In this document: positions 42,300-50,577 of the stretch, piece after piece | Position numbering within the stretch: position 1 is the first letter of the stretch | Layout of the letters: the number at the start of each line of letters is the position of its first letter | Assembly (NCBI RefSeq): GCF_031426495.1 | Contig: NZ_JANPLK010000051.1 | Location: 62,001 to 126,000, forward strand | Length of the DNA: 64,000 nucleotides | Direction: 5' to 3' | Source: Gemmatimonas sp. | GTDB lineage: Bacteria > Gemmatimonadota > Gemmatimonadetes > Gemmatimonadales > Gemmatimonadaceae | Translations under genes and position numbers: made by a program | The notes under the pieces: generated by a model | Seen by the model: the letters and a program-made list of their open reading frames with translations, nothing else | Told to the model about the DNA's origin: nothing | The model's database searches: none

Positions 42300-43227
42300 G
42301 CACGCGACGGGCGCCGCGCGGATCGAGCGCGTCGCGCAAGGCATCGCCGAGCAGATTGAAACCGAGCACCGCCACACCGATGGCCAGACCCGGGGCGAGA
42401 CTTGTCCACGGCGCGTTGCGCAGCTGCGAGAGATCGCGGCCATCGGCGATCATCGCGCCCCAGCTTGGTGTCGGCGGTTGCACACCAAGGCCGAGGAACG
42501 ACAACGCCGCTTCGGCCATGATCGCGCCGGCAATGCCGAGCGTGGCCGCGATCACGACGGGCGCGATCACATTTGGCAACACGTGGCGCAACAGGATGCG
42601 GCGGTCGCGTGCGCCCAAGGCGCGCATGGCCTGCACGTACTCCAGTTCGCGCACCACCAGCACTTGGCCGCGCACCAGCCGCGCCATACCGGCCCAGCCC
42701 ACGACGCCGATCACCGCGCACACCACGGTCAACGAGGGCTCGAACGCCGCCGCCATGGCGATCAGCAGCAACAACGACGGAAACGCGAGCGTGACGTCGG
42801 CGAGGCGCATGATGACCTCCTCCGTCCACTTGCCGCGATACCCGGCCACGAGCCCCAGCACGAGACCGATCGACAGCGAGATCCCCTGTGACGCGAGCCC
42901 CACCAGCAGCGAGATACGGGCACCATGCACCAGCCGCGACCAGACATCGCGTCCCTGCGCATCGGTACCAAGCCAGTGTGCGCCACTCGGTGCCTGGAGC
43001 GCATGGCGCAGGTTGATCTGAATCGGATCGGCGCCGTCGATGAGCGGTGCCAGCAGCGCCGCCACCATCAGGAGCGCGATGACGCCAAGCCCGAGTCGCG
43101 CGCGCCGGTCGTCGCGCAGACGCGTCCAGGCCGCGTTGCCGGTAGCGTTGCCAGTAGCGTTTCCGGTAGCGTTTCCGGTAGCGTTTCCGGTGGCGTTGCC
43201 GACGCCGCTCTCGGTGGCGGACGTCAC
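42295..43227 (-). CDS. ABC transporter permease, OppC/DppC type (orphan)
   Basis: A 310-residue inner-membrane permease starting at GTG. After a repetitive cytoplasmic tail it shows the OppC layout: first membrane span (LGVIALLMVAALLAPLIDGA), then GTDAQGRDVWSRLVHGARIS, LALPSLLLLIAMAAAFEP-like spans and the EAA loop region (RALGARDRRILLRHVLPNVI, ALSFLGLGVQPPTPSWG). Such subunits import or export di-/oligopeptides or nickel with an OppB partner, two ATPases and a binding protein, none of which is in this window. The N-terminal tail carries five Gly-Asn-Ala-Thr repeats. It overlaps closely with the glycosyltransferase stop. Confidence 0.88.
   Translation of the reverse strand: MTSATESGVGNATGNATGNATGNATGNATGNAAWTRLRDDRRARLGLGVIALLMVAALLAPLIDGADPIQINLRHALQAPSGAHWLGTDAQGRDVWSRLVHGARISLLVGLASQGISLSIGLVLGLVAGYRGKWTEEVIMRLADVTLAFPSLLLLIAMAAAFEPSLTVVCAVIGVVGWAGMARLVRGQVLVVRELEYVQAMRALGARDRRILLRHVLPNVIAPVVIAATLGIAGAIMAEAALSFLGLGVQPPTPSWGAMIADGRDLSQLRNAPWTSLAPGLAIGVAVLGFNLLGDALRDALDPRGARRVP
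43136..43206 (-). repeat. 12-bp tandem repeats coding for Gly-Asn-Ala-Thr units
   Basis: Five to six 12-bp units (plus strand GTTTCCGGTAGC, GTTGCCAGTAGC and variants) lie at the 5' end of the permease gene. They encode repeated Gly-Asn-Ala-Thr in the cytoplasmic tail before the first membrane span. Units differ at one or two bases, consistent with slippage expansion. Confidence 0.85.
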
Positions 43228-43229
43228 CG

Positions 43230-44306
43230 TCAGGCCGTGGTGAGTGACGGGCGAATCGCCGCCGACGCGACACGCGAACCCGAGGCCCTCGACAATACGT
43301 CGGCCGCGTCATCCACGAATCGCTGCCAGTCGTGATGTCGCGACGCGCGCGCCCTCGCCGCATCGCCCATGGCGTCGTACTCGTGGCGGTCCGACATCAA
43401 CCGAGCCAATTCGGCGACAATCGCCGGGACGTCGGCATCCGACATCAGGAAGCCGGTAATGCGCGATGCCACTATCGACGCAAACGGCATAGCCGCTGGC
43501 ACCACGACGGGGACACCGCGCTGCATGGCGGCGATGGTGGCAATCGCACCCTCGTCGCCGTCGGCGGTGACCCAGACGGCGGCGGCCTCGACCTCGTCGG
43601 CCAGCAACAGCGCGTCGAGCGGCGCCACCTGCACGAATGCCGTCAGGCCGAGCGAGGCTGCATGCACGCGCGTGGACTGCAACGCGGCGAGGTCCCCCAG
43701 CAAGACAATACGCAGCGACGGATGCCGTCCCACGAGCCGCGCCGCCGCCCGCAGTGCCACAGCGGTGCGTTCGTCGTGCTCGGACGGGGGAACGATCCAC
43801 AACGCGGTTGGAACGACTGTACCCGTGGGCGCATCACGACGGGCGCGCAGTGACGAGGGCCCCGGCCAGCTCACCGCGATCGGATCGCGTCCCCACGATG
43901 TAAGGCGCGTACGCGCGCCCGCCCATCGCGTACGCCACGTGCGTGCGACGGGGTTTCGATCGGCGGCATCTTCACCGACGACCCACCGTCGCACGACACC
44001 ACCGCGCCGACCGGTAGCCATCGCGGCGAGCAGGGCATCGGGCTCGCTCTGCACGAGCACCGCATCGGGGCGCAGGGCGGCCACGATACCGCGTGCACTG
44101 CGAATACGCGCAAAGGCGCCCTGACCCGTAATGCCGCGCACGGGCAATCGGGGGAAGGTGGCTTCGACGGAGCGCTCCAGCACGCCGTGACTCAGGCAGG
44201 CTACGGTCACGATGTCACCGCGCGCCGCGAGTTCCGCGCCGAGCGTGATCAGCAGGCGAACGTCAGGCGTCCAGGACGCGGCCGTAGTGAGCACGAGGAC
44301 GCGCAC
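43230..44306 (-). CDS. Glycosyltransferase, GT-B type
   Basis: A 358-residue protein with a GT-B layout. The N-terminal Rossmann domain (RVLVLTTAASWTPDVRLLIT) is followed by VLVQSEPDALLAAMATG. The C-terminal domain has IVLLGDLAALQSTRVHAASL and a weak family-4-like donor site (DGDEGAIATIAAMQRGVPVV, with Glu-x(7)-Gln instead of Glu-x(7)-Glu). It is therefore a divergent member. It sits between the MsbA-like exporter (3 bp upstream) and OppC, suggesting a role in making an exported glycan or lipid. Confidence 0.72.
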   Translation of the reverse strand: MRVLVLTTAASWTPDVRLLITLGAELAARGDIVTVACLSHGVLERSVEATFPRLPVRGITGQGAFARIRSARGIVAALRPDAVLVQSEPDALLAAMATGRRGGVVRRWVVGEDAADRNPVARTWRTRWAGARTRLTSWGRDPIAVSWPGPSSLRARRDAPTGTVVPTALWIVPPSEHDERTAVALRAAARLVGRHPSLRIVLLGDLAALQSTRVHAASLGLTAFVQVAPLDALLLADEVEAAAVWVTADGDEGAIATIAAMQRGVPVVVPAAMPFASIVASRITGFLMSDADVPAIVAELARLMSDRHEYDAMGDAARARASRHHDWQRFVDDAADVLSRASGSRVASAAIRPSLTTA

Positions 44307-44309
44307 GGA

Positions 44310-46130
44310 TCACTCGCTGCCGCGAGTGAATTGCAGCGCATGCAGGCGGGCATACGCGCCGTTGCGCAGCAGCAGGTCGGCATGCGTGCCCTGCTCTACC
44401 AGTTGCCCGCGCTCGAGCACGAGAATACGATCGGCGTGCTGAATCGTGGCCAGTCGGTGCGCGATCACGAACACCGTGCGCCCTTCGAGCAGCCGGTCGA
44501 TTGCTTCCTGCACCAGCCGCTCGCTCTCCACATCAAGGGCCGACGTGGCCTCGTCGAGAATGAGGATGGGCGGGTCGGACAGCAGCGCCCGCGCGATGGC
44601 CAGGCGCTGTCGCTGTCCTCCCGACAAGCGCGAGCCGCGCTCACCGAGGTTGGTGTCCCAGCCTTCGGGCAGTTCCTGAATGAACGACAGCGCATTGGCC
44701 GCGCGGGCGGCCGCGTCGAGCTGCTCCTGCGTGACCTGCGTGCGACCGAAGGCAACGTTAGCGCGCACGGTGTCGTTGAAGAGCACCGTATCCTGACTCA
44801 CGATACCGGTGAGCGCGCGCAACGCGTCAAGCGTGATGCGGCGCAGGTCGACACCGTCGAGCGTGATGCGGCCGCTGGTGGGTTCGAGGAAGCGCGGCAA
44901 CAGATCGATGAGCGTGCTTTTGCCCGCGCCACTCGCACCGACCAGCGCGATCACCTCGCCCTTGCGCGCCGAGAACGACATATCGGACAGCGCCGGCGCA
45001 TCGTCGCCGTACGCGAACGTCACGTGCTCGAATTCGAGCGAAGTCGCGAAGGTCGGCGCAGTAATCGTGCCGCGATCAGCCGCCGTTTCCGTGGGAGAGT
45101 CGAGCACCTCGAAAATCCGCTCGGCGCTGGCCAGCGACTGCTGCGCCGCCGCCGGCACCTGGGAGAGCTGCTTGAGCGGCTGCAGCAGACGCATCACCCA
45201 GATCAAAAAGGTCACCAGCAGCGCCCCGTCCAGTGACTTCTCAACCAGCACGAGTCGCGCACCGAACCAGAGAATCGCCACGGCCATCACGGCGCCGAGC
45301 GTTTCCGTGACCGGGCCCGACATCAGCGCGAGTCGACCGATGCGTACATAGCCCTTGGCGAAGGCCGCATTGCGCGTCACGAAGCGCTGTTCTTCGCGCA
45401 CCTCCGCACCGTACGACTTGATGAGACGGATGCCGCTCACCACTTCCTGCACCATGCTGGTGATCTCGCCCTGCTCGTTGCCCATGCGACGATGTCCCTT
45501 GCGCAACTTTCGCAGCACGGGCTGCAGCGAGAGGACCGTGAGTGGCACCACCACCAACGACGCCAGCGACAACTTCCACGATACGGCGAACATGATCGCG
45601 ATGGTGGACACCACCTGCGCCGTACTCCAGATGGAGCGCGTGACGAGCTCGGTGACCACGGCCTTGGCGTTCGTGGTGTCGGTGAGCATGCGGGAGATCA
45701 CCTGGCCCACCTTATTGGCGGTGAACCAGCTCATCGGCAGGCGTAGCAGATGCGCATACATCGCATCGCGCAAATCGCGCACCACGAACTCCTGCAACTG
45801 CGCCCCGATCTGCCCGCTCAGCCAGACCAGCACGTTCTTGAGCGTGACGGCCAGCAACACCAGCACGATCACGTTGCGCAGCGATCCCATCTGATCGGCG
45901 GGATCGAGCAGGAAGCCGATCGTCGTGCCGAGAATGGCCGACACGACCTTATTGCCAGGAATCAGCTGTGGCTGTTCGAACAACGCATTCAGAAATGGAA
46001 TCAGCAGCGTGAACGAAAAGACGTCGAACACGGCGGCGAGCAGGTTGAGCGACACCACGCCCACCAGCTTCGAGCGATGTGGGCGTACGAAGCCCCACAA
46101 CCGTCCCCACAACCCCGTGGTACCGCTCAT
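44310..46130 (-). CDS. ABC exporter, ATPase-permease fusion (MsbA-like)
   Basis: A 606-residue half-transporter that works as a homodimer. The start at 46130 overlaps the upstream stop as ATGA. Six membrane spans lie in residues 20-320 (for example LVGVVSLNLLAAVFDVFSF, VIVLVLLAVTLKNVLVWL). The ATPase domain has Walker A (VALVGASGAGKSTLIDLL), signature (GSRLSGGQRQRLAIARALL), Walker B (PPILILDEATSALD) and the H-loop (TVFVIAHRLATI). MsbA-type proteins flip lipid A or other lipids; peptide or drug export is possible. Position beside a glycosyltransferase favours a glycolipid. Confidence 0.9.
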   Translation of the reverse strand: MSGTTGLWGRLWGFVRPHRSKLVGVVSLNLLAAVFDVFSFTLLIPFLNALFEQPQLIPGNKVVSAILGTTIGFLLDPADQMGSLRNVIVLVLLAVTLKNVLVWLSGQIGAQLQEFVVRDLRDAMYAHLLRLPMSWFTANKVGQVISRMLTDTTNAKAVVTELVTRSIWSTAQVVSTIAIMFAVSWKLSLASLVVVPLTVLSLQPVLRKLRKGHRRMGNEQGEITSMVQEVVSGIRLIKSYGAEVREEQRFVTRNAAFAKGYVRIGRLALMSGPVTETLGAVMAVAILWFGARLVLVEKSLDGALLVTFLIWVMRLLQPLKQLSQVPAAAQQSLASAERIFEVLDSPTETAADRGTITAPTFATSLEFEHVTFAYGDDAPALSDMSFSARKGEVIALVGASGAGKSTLIDLLPRFLEPTSGRITLDGVDLRRITLDALRALTGIVSQDTVLFNDTVRANVAFGRTQVTQEQLDAAARAANALSFIQELPEGWDTNLGERGSRLSGGQRQRLAIARALLSDPPILILDEATSALDVESERLVQEAIDRLLEGRTVFVIAHRLATIQHADRILVLERGQLVEQGTHADLLLRNGAYARLHALQFTRGSE

Positions 46131-47689
46131 CGCTTGGGCGTGAGCAGGGCGACCGGCAGGATGCACTCTTCCGGCGTCACACCACCGTGCAGGAACGATC
46201 CACGATACCGACTCTGGTACTCACGCAGCTTGGTGGGATACACGAAGAAGGTATCGCCGGCGGCCATGAGGGTGTTGTTGCCGGGGCCGCGATGCGGCAA
46301 GCGCAGGTCATCGGGATTCGTGAACAACAGCGCCTGCTCGGGCCGTTCGGCCCGCAGATCCTCGCCGAACTTGTAGCGCAGGTTGGCCGTGGCATCACGC
46401 TTGGCGAAGACGGTGGCCGGCGAATTACAGTGCAGCGCGCCGTGATCACTGGTGATGACCACCGAGATGTTGCGGCGCGACGCTTCCTTGAGCAGCGTGA
46501 ACAGGGATGACCGTTCGAACCACTGCTTGGTGATGGCCCGCAGCGCGATTTCGTCACGCGCGACTTCGAACAGAATCATCGATTCGCTTCGACCATGCGT
46601 GAGCATGTCCACGAAGTTGAACACGAACGCGTGAATGCCTTCACCGGCGATCGCGCCCGGCAAGTGGCGCTCGAGATCGTCGGAATCGGCGGCAGTCGTG
46701 ATCTTGTGGTAGCGCACGGGCGCCTGAACCTTCAGCTCCTCGAGATGCGCCACCAGCAAGTCGCGCTCGTGCATGTTGAGCGTTTCGTCGTCCTTCTCGC
46801 CCCACCAGTCGGGAAAGCGCGCGGCGATTTCCCCGGGAAAGAGCCCGCTGAACAACGCATTGCGCGCGTAGGGCGTGGCGGTGGGCAGAATCGAGTAGTA
46901 GTGCGTGGTTTCCACGTCGTATAGCGGGGCCAGCAACGGCTCCAGCACGCGCCATTGATCCACCCGCAAACAGTCGATGACCACGAAGATCGCCTTGCGA
47001 TCGCGGGCCAGCACCGGCATCACGAATTCGGTCACGACATCCACCGACAGCGGCGGCCGGTCGCCTTCGAGCTCACGGAGCCAGCGCGGATACTCGGTGC
47101 GCATGAACGTGGCGAACTCGCGATGCATATCGGGATACAGCCCGCGCAACGACTCGTGCAGCCCCATTTCACCGGCGGCGGCGAGGTCGACGTCCCATTG
47201 CATCAGTTCCGCGAAGCGCTCGATCCAGCCGCGCCAATCGAGCCCGGCATAGCGCTCAGTCTCGATGTAGCGGAACCGTTCCACGAAAGCGCGGGCCAGC
47301 GCCTGAGAGCGAATCAGCGGACCTTCGAGGATGCGGGTAACCACCGTGAGCACCTGCCGCGGTGTAATCGGCTTCACGAGGTAATCGCGAATATTCACGC
47401 CGATCGCTTCCTTCAGCGTGGCGTCCTCCTCGCTCTTGGTCACCATCACGACCGGCATGGTCGGCAGCATCTCGCGGATGTCCTTGTAGGCATCCAATCC
47501 GCGCGTGCCGGGCATCTGCTCGTCGAGCAGCACCAAATCGTACGGGCGCCGCCGCAGCAGCTCGAGCGCGTCGTCCGCGTTCGTCGCCGTCTCGACGTGA
47601 TAGCCCTTGTCTCCGAGCAGGAGTCGATGCGGCTCGAGAAGCTCCGCTTCGTCGTCCACCCAGAGAATCGTTTTTGCCATCAGCGCCAT
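46127..47689 (-). CDS. PorX-like response regulator with PglZ/alkaline-phosphatase domain
   Basis: A 520-residue protein. Residues 1-125 form a receiver (ILWVDDEAELLEPHRLLL, phospho-Asp in YDLVLLDEQMPGTRGL, Lys in YLVKPITPRQ). A helical linker leads to a PglZ domain of the alkaline phosphatase superfamily: FVVIDCLRVDQWRVLEPL with metal Asp and substrate-binding residues, ILPTATPYARNALFSGL with the Thr nucleophile candidate, FVDMLTHGRSES and VVITSDHGALHCNSP (Asp-His). This architecture is that of PorX, which controls the type IX secretion system in Bacteroidota. No Por secretion genes or sigma factor are in the window. It heads a minus-strand operon with the MsbA-like exporter. Confidence 0.88.
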   Translation of the reverse strand: MALMAKTILWVDDEAELLEPHRLLLGDKGYHVETATNADDALELLRRRPYDLVLLDEQMPGTRGLDAYKDIREMLPTMPVVMVTKSEEDATLKEAIGVNIRDYLVKPITPRQVLTVVTRILEGPLIRSQALARAFVERFRYIETERYAGLDWRGWIERFAELMQWDVDLAAAGEMGLHESLRGLYPDMHREFATFMRTEYPRWLRELEGDRPPLSVDVVTEFVMPVLARDRKAIFVVIDCLRVDQWRVLEPLLAPLYDVETTHYYSILPTATPYARNALFSGLFPGEIAARFPDWWGEKDDETLNMHERDLLVAHLEELKVQAPVRYHKITTAADSDDLERHLPGAIAGEGIHAFVFNFVDMLTHGRSESMILFEVARDEIALRAITKQWFERSSLFTLLKEASRRNISVVITSDHGALHCNSPATVFAKRDATANLRYKFGEDLRAERPEQALLFTNPDDLRLPHRGPGNNTLMAAGDTFFVYPTKLREYQSRYRGSFLHGGVTPEECILPVALLTPKR

Positions 47690-47785
47690 CTTGTAAGGTA
47701 CCTGAGCGGCGGGACTACGGTCCAGCGGCGTCGGCCCCGGCTACCGCGCCGCGCCGGACGCAATCGGACGCGTTACATTCGGACT

Positions 47786-48181
47786 GTGCACGCTGAATCC
47801 CTTCCCTACGCGCTCGAACCGCTGCGCTTTCCGTTCCCTGCTCTCGCGTCGCTGGCCGGACGCCTGCCGCTGGGTGGCGGACGTGAGGTAGCCCTGGCCG
47901 CGCTCATGACCGCCCGGTTGGCGCAGGGCGTGATGACCGCCGACGCGCTCCATCCCGGTGAACGGGTCACCCGCGCCGCCGCCGCCAAGGTGTGGCTGGC
48001 ATCCCTCGCACTCCCGGCAACGACGCGCGTGCCGTTTGCCCGCTGCGTCGAGTCAACCACGGGCACCTCGCTACAGGTGGCGGGCGCGATCCGCAGCCTC
48101 GTCGCGGCCGCCGGCACGCATCTCGACGGCCCCTCGGTGCAGGAACTCGAGAAGCTCGCGCGCCTGCTCGCGGGCTCATGA
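47786..48181 (+). CDS. Hypothetical protein upstream of DnaB-like gene
   Basis: A 131-residue Ala/Leu-rich protein starting at GTG. It is helical, with no signal peptide and a single Cys (ARCVESTTGTSLQVAG). The N-terminal segment YALEPLRFPFPALASLAGRL and the C-terminal KLARLLAG are the most regular parts. I recognise no family. Its stop overlaps the start of the next gene (ATGA), so translation is coupled and the product probably acts with the DnaB-like protein. The region 47690-47785 is the divergent promoter area shared with the PorX-like gene. Confidence 0.6.
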   Translation: MHAESLPYALEPLRFPFPALASLAGRLPLGGGREVALAALMTARLAQGVMTADALHPGERVTRAAAAKVWLASLALPATTRVPFARCVESTTGTSLQVAGAIRSLVAAAGTHLDGPSVQELEKLARLLAGS

Positions 48182-49020
48182 CCCACCGCACCGATATCTC
48201 GCCGCTGACCCGCGTCGTGGCGCGCCTCGACCGGACCAGCGTCGGCGACGTCGACCCCGCTATTGTCCCCACCCGATTCCCATCGATCGATCGCGCCATT
48301 GGCGGGGGCTTTCGCCGCGGCGATCTGATCGTGGTCGGGGGAGACGACAGCGCCGGCTGCTCGGCGCTGGGACTCGCCATCGCCCTGCGCGTCTTCCCCC
48401 GCGCCCTGCTGTTAACGGGAGAAATGCAGGCCGAGCGCGCCTACGAGCGCGCCCTTGCCATGGGGGCGAAGGTGTCGTTGGAATCGATGCGACTTGGTGT
48501 GGTCAGCGAGGAAGAACGCGCCCGCCTTGCCACGGTCGCGGTCACGCTGCGCGACCGTGCCCCGGTCATCGAAACGATCACCTCGGGCACCATGTCCGCC
48601 ATTGATCGTGCCGTAGAAGCCACGCCCGACGCCTCGGTGGTGGTGGTCGATCCGCTGGAATGCCTGCTGGATCGTGATTCGGGTCGCGACGAAGCACTGG
48701 GGTTCGCGGTGCTTGCGCTCAAGCGACTCGCGCTGCGGCGGAATGTGGCGGTGCTGCTGACGACACACCTGCCGCAGCTCGACCGCGTGCGCCACGATCG
48801 CCGTCCCCGTCTCACGGATTTCGGATTGGGCGGAGCGATCGGGACCCACGCCGATCTGGTGCTCGGGCTCTACCGCGAGGAGCTGTACGAAGCCGATCTC
48901 GGCGTGTCCGGCGCCGCGGAGTTGCTGCTGCTGAAGAACCGGGATGGGGCGAGGGGATATGTCGATCTGTATTTCGACCAGCGGTTCAGTCGATTCGAGG
49001 ATGTACTGGAGGAGTTTTAG
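48178..49020 (+). CDS. DnaB/RecA-fold ATPase-like protein with altered Walker A
   Basis: A 280-residue protein resembling only the C-terminal RecA-fold domain of DnaB helicase. The Walker A position reads VVGGDDSAGCSALGLAIAL, where DnaB has Gly-Lys-Thr; here Lys is Cys and Thr is Ser, so ATP hydrolysis is doubtful. Walker B-like VVVVDPLECLLDRD, the sensor segment VLLTTHLPQL, the arginine-finger-like TDFGLGGAIGTHADLVLGLYR and the end LLLKNRDGARGYVDLYFDQRF follow DnaB order closely. There is no N-terminal primase-binding domain. It is probably a regulator or clamp rather than a motor. It is coupled to the small gene upstream and followed by the heptamer element. Confidence 0.75.
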   Translation: MTHRTDISPLTRVVARLDRTSVGDVDPAIVPTRFPSIDRAIGGGFRRGDLIVVGGDDSAGCSALGLAIALRVFPRALLLTGEMQAERAYERALAMGAKVSLESMRLGVVSEEERARLATVAVTLRDRAPVIETITSGTMSAIDRAVEATPDASVVVVDPLECLLDRDSGRDEALGFAVLALKRLALRRNVAVLLTTHLPQLDRVRHDRRPRLTDFGLGGAIGTHADLVLGLYREELYEADLGVSGAAELLLLKNRDGARGYVDLYFDQRFSRFEDVLEEF

Positions 49021-49040
49021 ACTCACGGCCTTTCGGTTTT

Positions 49041-49222
49041 TAGCCCATGGCCCATGGCTCACGGCCCATGGCTCACGGCCGATAGCCTTCAAAGGGCTTT
49101 GGGCTTTGGGCTGTAGGCCATGGGCTGTAGGCCATGGGCTTTGGGCTTTGGGCTTTGGGCTGTAGGCCATGGGCTTTGGGCCATGGGCTTTGGGCTTTGG
49201 GCAATGGGCTATCGGGCTTTTT
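49041..49222. repeat. Heptamer word array forming a long hairpin
   Basis: The left arm (49042-49086) is built from 7-bp words AGCCCAT, GGCCCAT, GGCTCAC and GGCCGAT. The right arm (49094-49222) uses about 18 words, mostly GGGCTTT, GGGCTGT, AGGCCAT, GGGCCAT and GGGCTAT. GGCCCAT and ATGGGCC are complementary, so the two sides can pair in several registers. It lies between the DnaB-like gene and yebC in the same direction. No promoter is obvious within it, and the yebC leader after 49222 is only 78 bp. Confidence 0.9.
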
Positions 49223-49300
49223 ACACCCCTGCCCCACGTCTCGTTATTTTCCCCGACATCGGTTTGACAGCACCCATATCCGCATTCACGGGGCAGGGCG

Positions 49301-50044
49301 ATGGCAGGACATAGCAAATGGAAGACGATCAAGCGCGCAAAGGCGGCCACCGACAACAAGCGCGGAGCGCTCTTCACGCGACTGATCCGCGAAATCACCA
49401 TGGCTGCCAAGCTTGGCGGCGGTGATCCGGGCGGTAATCCTCGGCTCCGCACCGCCATCGACAACGCGAAGGCGGTGTCGATGCCCAAGGACAACATCGA
49501 CCGTGCCATCAAGAAGGGTACGGGCGAACTGGAAGGCGTGGATTATGTCGAGGTGCTGTACGAGGCCTACGGGCCCGGCGGCGTCGCGATCATGATTCAG
49601 GCGGTGACCGATAACCCCACGCGCACCGTGGCCGACGTGCGGCACAAGCTGTCGCGCAACAATGGCAACATGGGCTCCAGCAACTCGGTGGCCTATCTGT
49701 TCGAGCGGAAGGGGCAGATGTCGGTGTCGGCCGACGGTGTGGTCGAAGATACGCTGATCGAAGCCGCGCTCGAGGCTGGCGCCGATGATGTGGTGCGGGA
49801 CGACACCGAGTTCACGATCACCACTGATCCCGGTGCGCTGCACGCGACGAAGGAAGGCCTCGAGTCGAAGAAGTACAAAGTGGCCGACGCGGAACTCGCC
49901 TGGGTGCCCAAAAGCACGGTAAAGGTGGAAGGCGCGGCGGCCGACCAGCTCATGAAGCTGCTCGAAGCGCTCGAAGAACTCGACGACGTGCAGAAGGTCG
50001 ACGCGAACTTCGAGATGGACGACGACGCCATGGCCGAGGCGTGA
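49301..50044 (+). CDS. yebC: YebC/PmpR/TACO1 family protein
   Basis: A 247-residue protein of the YebC family, with the invariant start MAGHSKWKTIKRAKAATD. Inside are RLRTAIDNAKAVSMPKDNID and YEAYGPGGVAIMIQAVTDN, and the C-terminal YKVADAELAWVPKSTVKV. The family binds DNA as a regulator in some bacteria and is implicated in ribosome function at polyproline-type stalls in others. Its stop overlaps the GTG start of ruvC, and the yebC-ruvC-ruvA order is conserved across many bacteria. Length is normal. Confidence 0.96.
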   Translation: MAGHSKWKTIKRAKAATDNKRGALFTRLIREITMAAKLGGGDPGGNPRLRTAIDNAKAVSMPKDNIDRAIKKGTGELEGVDYVEVLYEAYGPGGVAIMIQAVTDNPTRTVADVRHKLSRNNGNMGSSNSVAYLFERKGQMSVSADGVVEDTLIEAALEAGADDVVRDDTEFTITTDPGALHATKEGLESKKYKVADAELAWVPKSTVKVEGAAADQLMKLLEALEELDDVQKVDANFEMDDDAMAEA

Positions 50045-50577
50045 GCCCGTCGCTGGTGCTCGGGATCGATCCGGGCACCGCCGTCACGGGGTACGGTGTG
50101 GTCGCCTTCGACGGCCGCATCGCCACTCTCGTGGAGTGCGGCGTCATCCGCACGACCGCGAAGGATCCGCTGCCGCAGCGCCTGTTGGAGATTTCCGAAG
50201 GCGTGGAGGAAATTCTCGCGCGGCACCGTCCCGACACGATGTCGGTGGAAGACGTGTTCTACGCCAAGAACGTGCGCACGACGATCGTGCTCGGTCATGC
50301 GCGCGGCGTGATTCTCCTCGCCGCGCAGAAGGCCGCCCTCACGATCTGCGAGTATCCGCCGGCCGAGATCAAGAAGGCGATCACCGGCACCGGCGCGGCC
50401 ACGAAGGAGCAGGTGCAATTCATGGTGGCGCGCCTGCTGCGCCTCAAGTCGGCACCGCAGCCCGCCGACGCCGCCGATGGCGTCGCCGCCGCGCTTTGTG
50501 CGTGTCTCATGTCGTCGCGACCGAAGCTCCCCGAGCTTCCGCCGCTGCGTCTTCCCCTCTCCAAGCTCGCGAAATGA
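50041..50577 (+). CDS. ruvC: Holliday junction resolvase RuvC
   Basis: A 178-residue RNase H-fold endonuclease that cuts Holliday junctions in recombination. Acidic active-site residues appear in LVLGIDPGTAVTGYGVVAF (Asp), SVEDVFYAKNVRTTIVLG (Glu) and ADAADGVAAALCACL (Asp-Asp equivalent). The GTG start overlaps the yebC stop and the 3' end overlaps ruvA as ATGA. A conserved loop region AAQKAALTICEYPPAEIKKA is present. The C-terminal tail is basic and leucine-rich (LRLPLSKLAK). Confidence 0.97.
   Translation: MSPSLVLGIDPGTAVTGYGVVAFDGRIATLVECGVIRTTAKDPLPQRLLEISEGVEEILARHRPDTMSVEDVFYAKNVRTTIVLGHARGVILLAAQKAALTICEYPPAEIKKAITGTGAATKEQVQFMVARLLRLKSAPQPADAADGVAAALCACLMSSRPKLPELPPLRLPLSKLAK

Noticed and set aside
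43136..43206. CRISPR array
   Set aside because: Repeats are 12 bp with no spacers and lie inside a coding frame. The 49041-49222 array likewise has 7-bp words without spacers.
41414..43363. A 649-codon minus-strand frame running across the aminotransferase and permease
   Set aside because: Its sequence is Arg-rich shadow translation; the real frames of both genes carry the family motifs.
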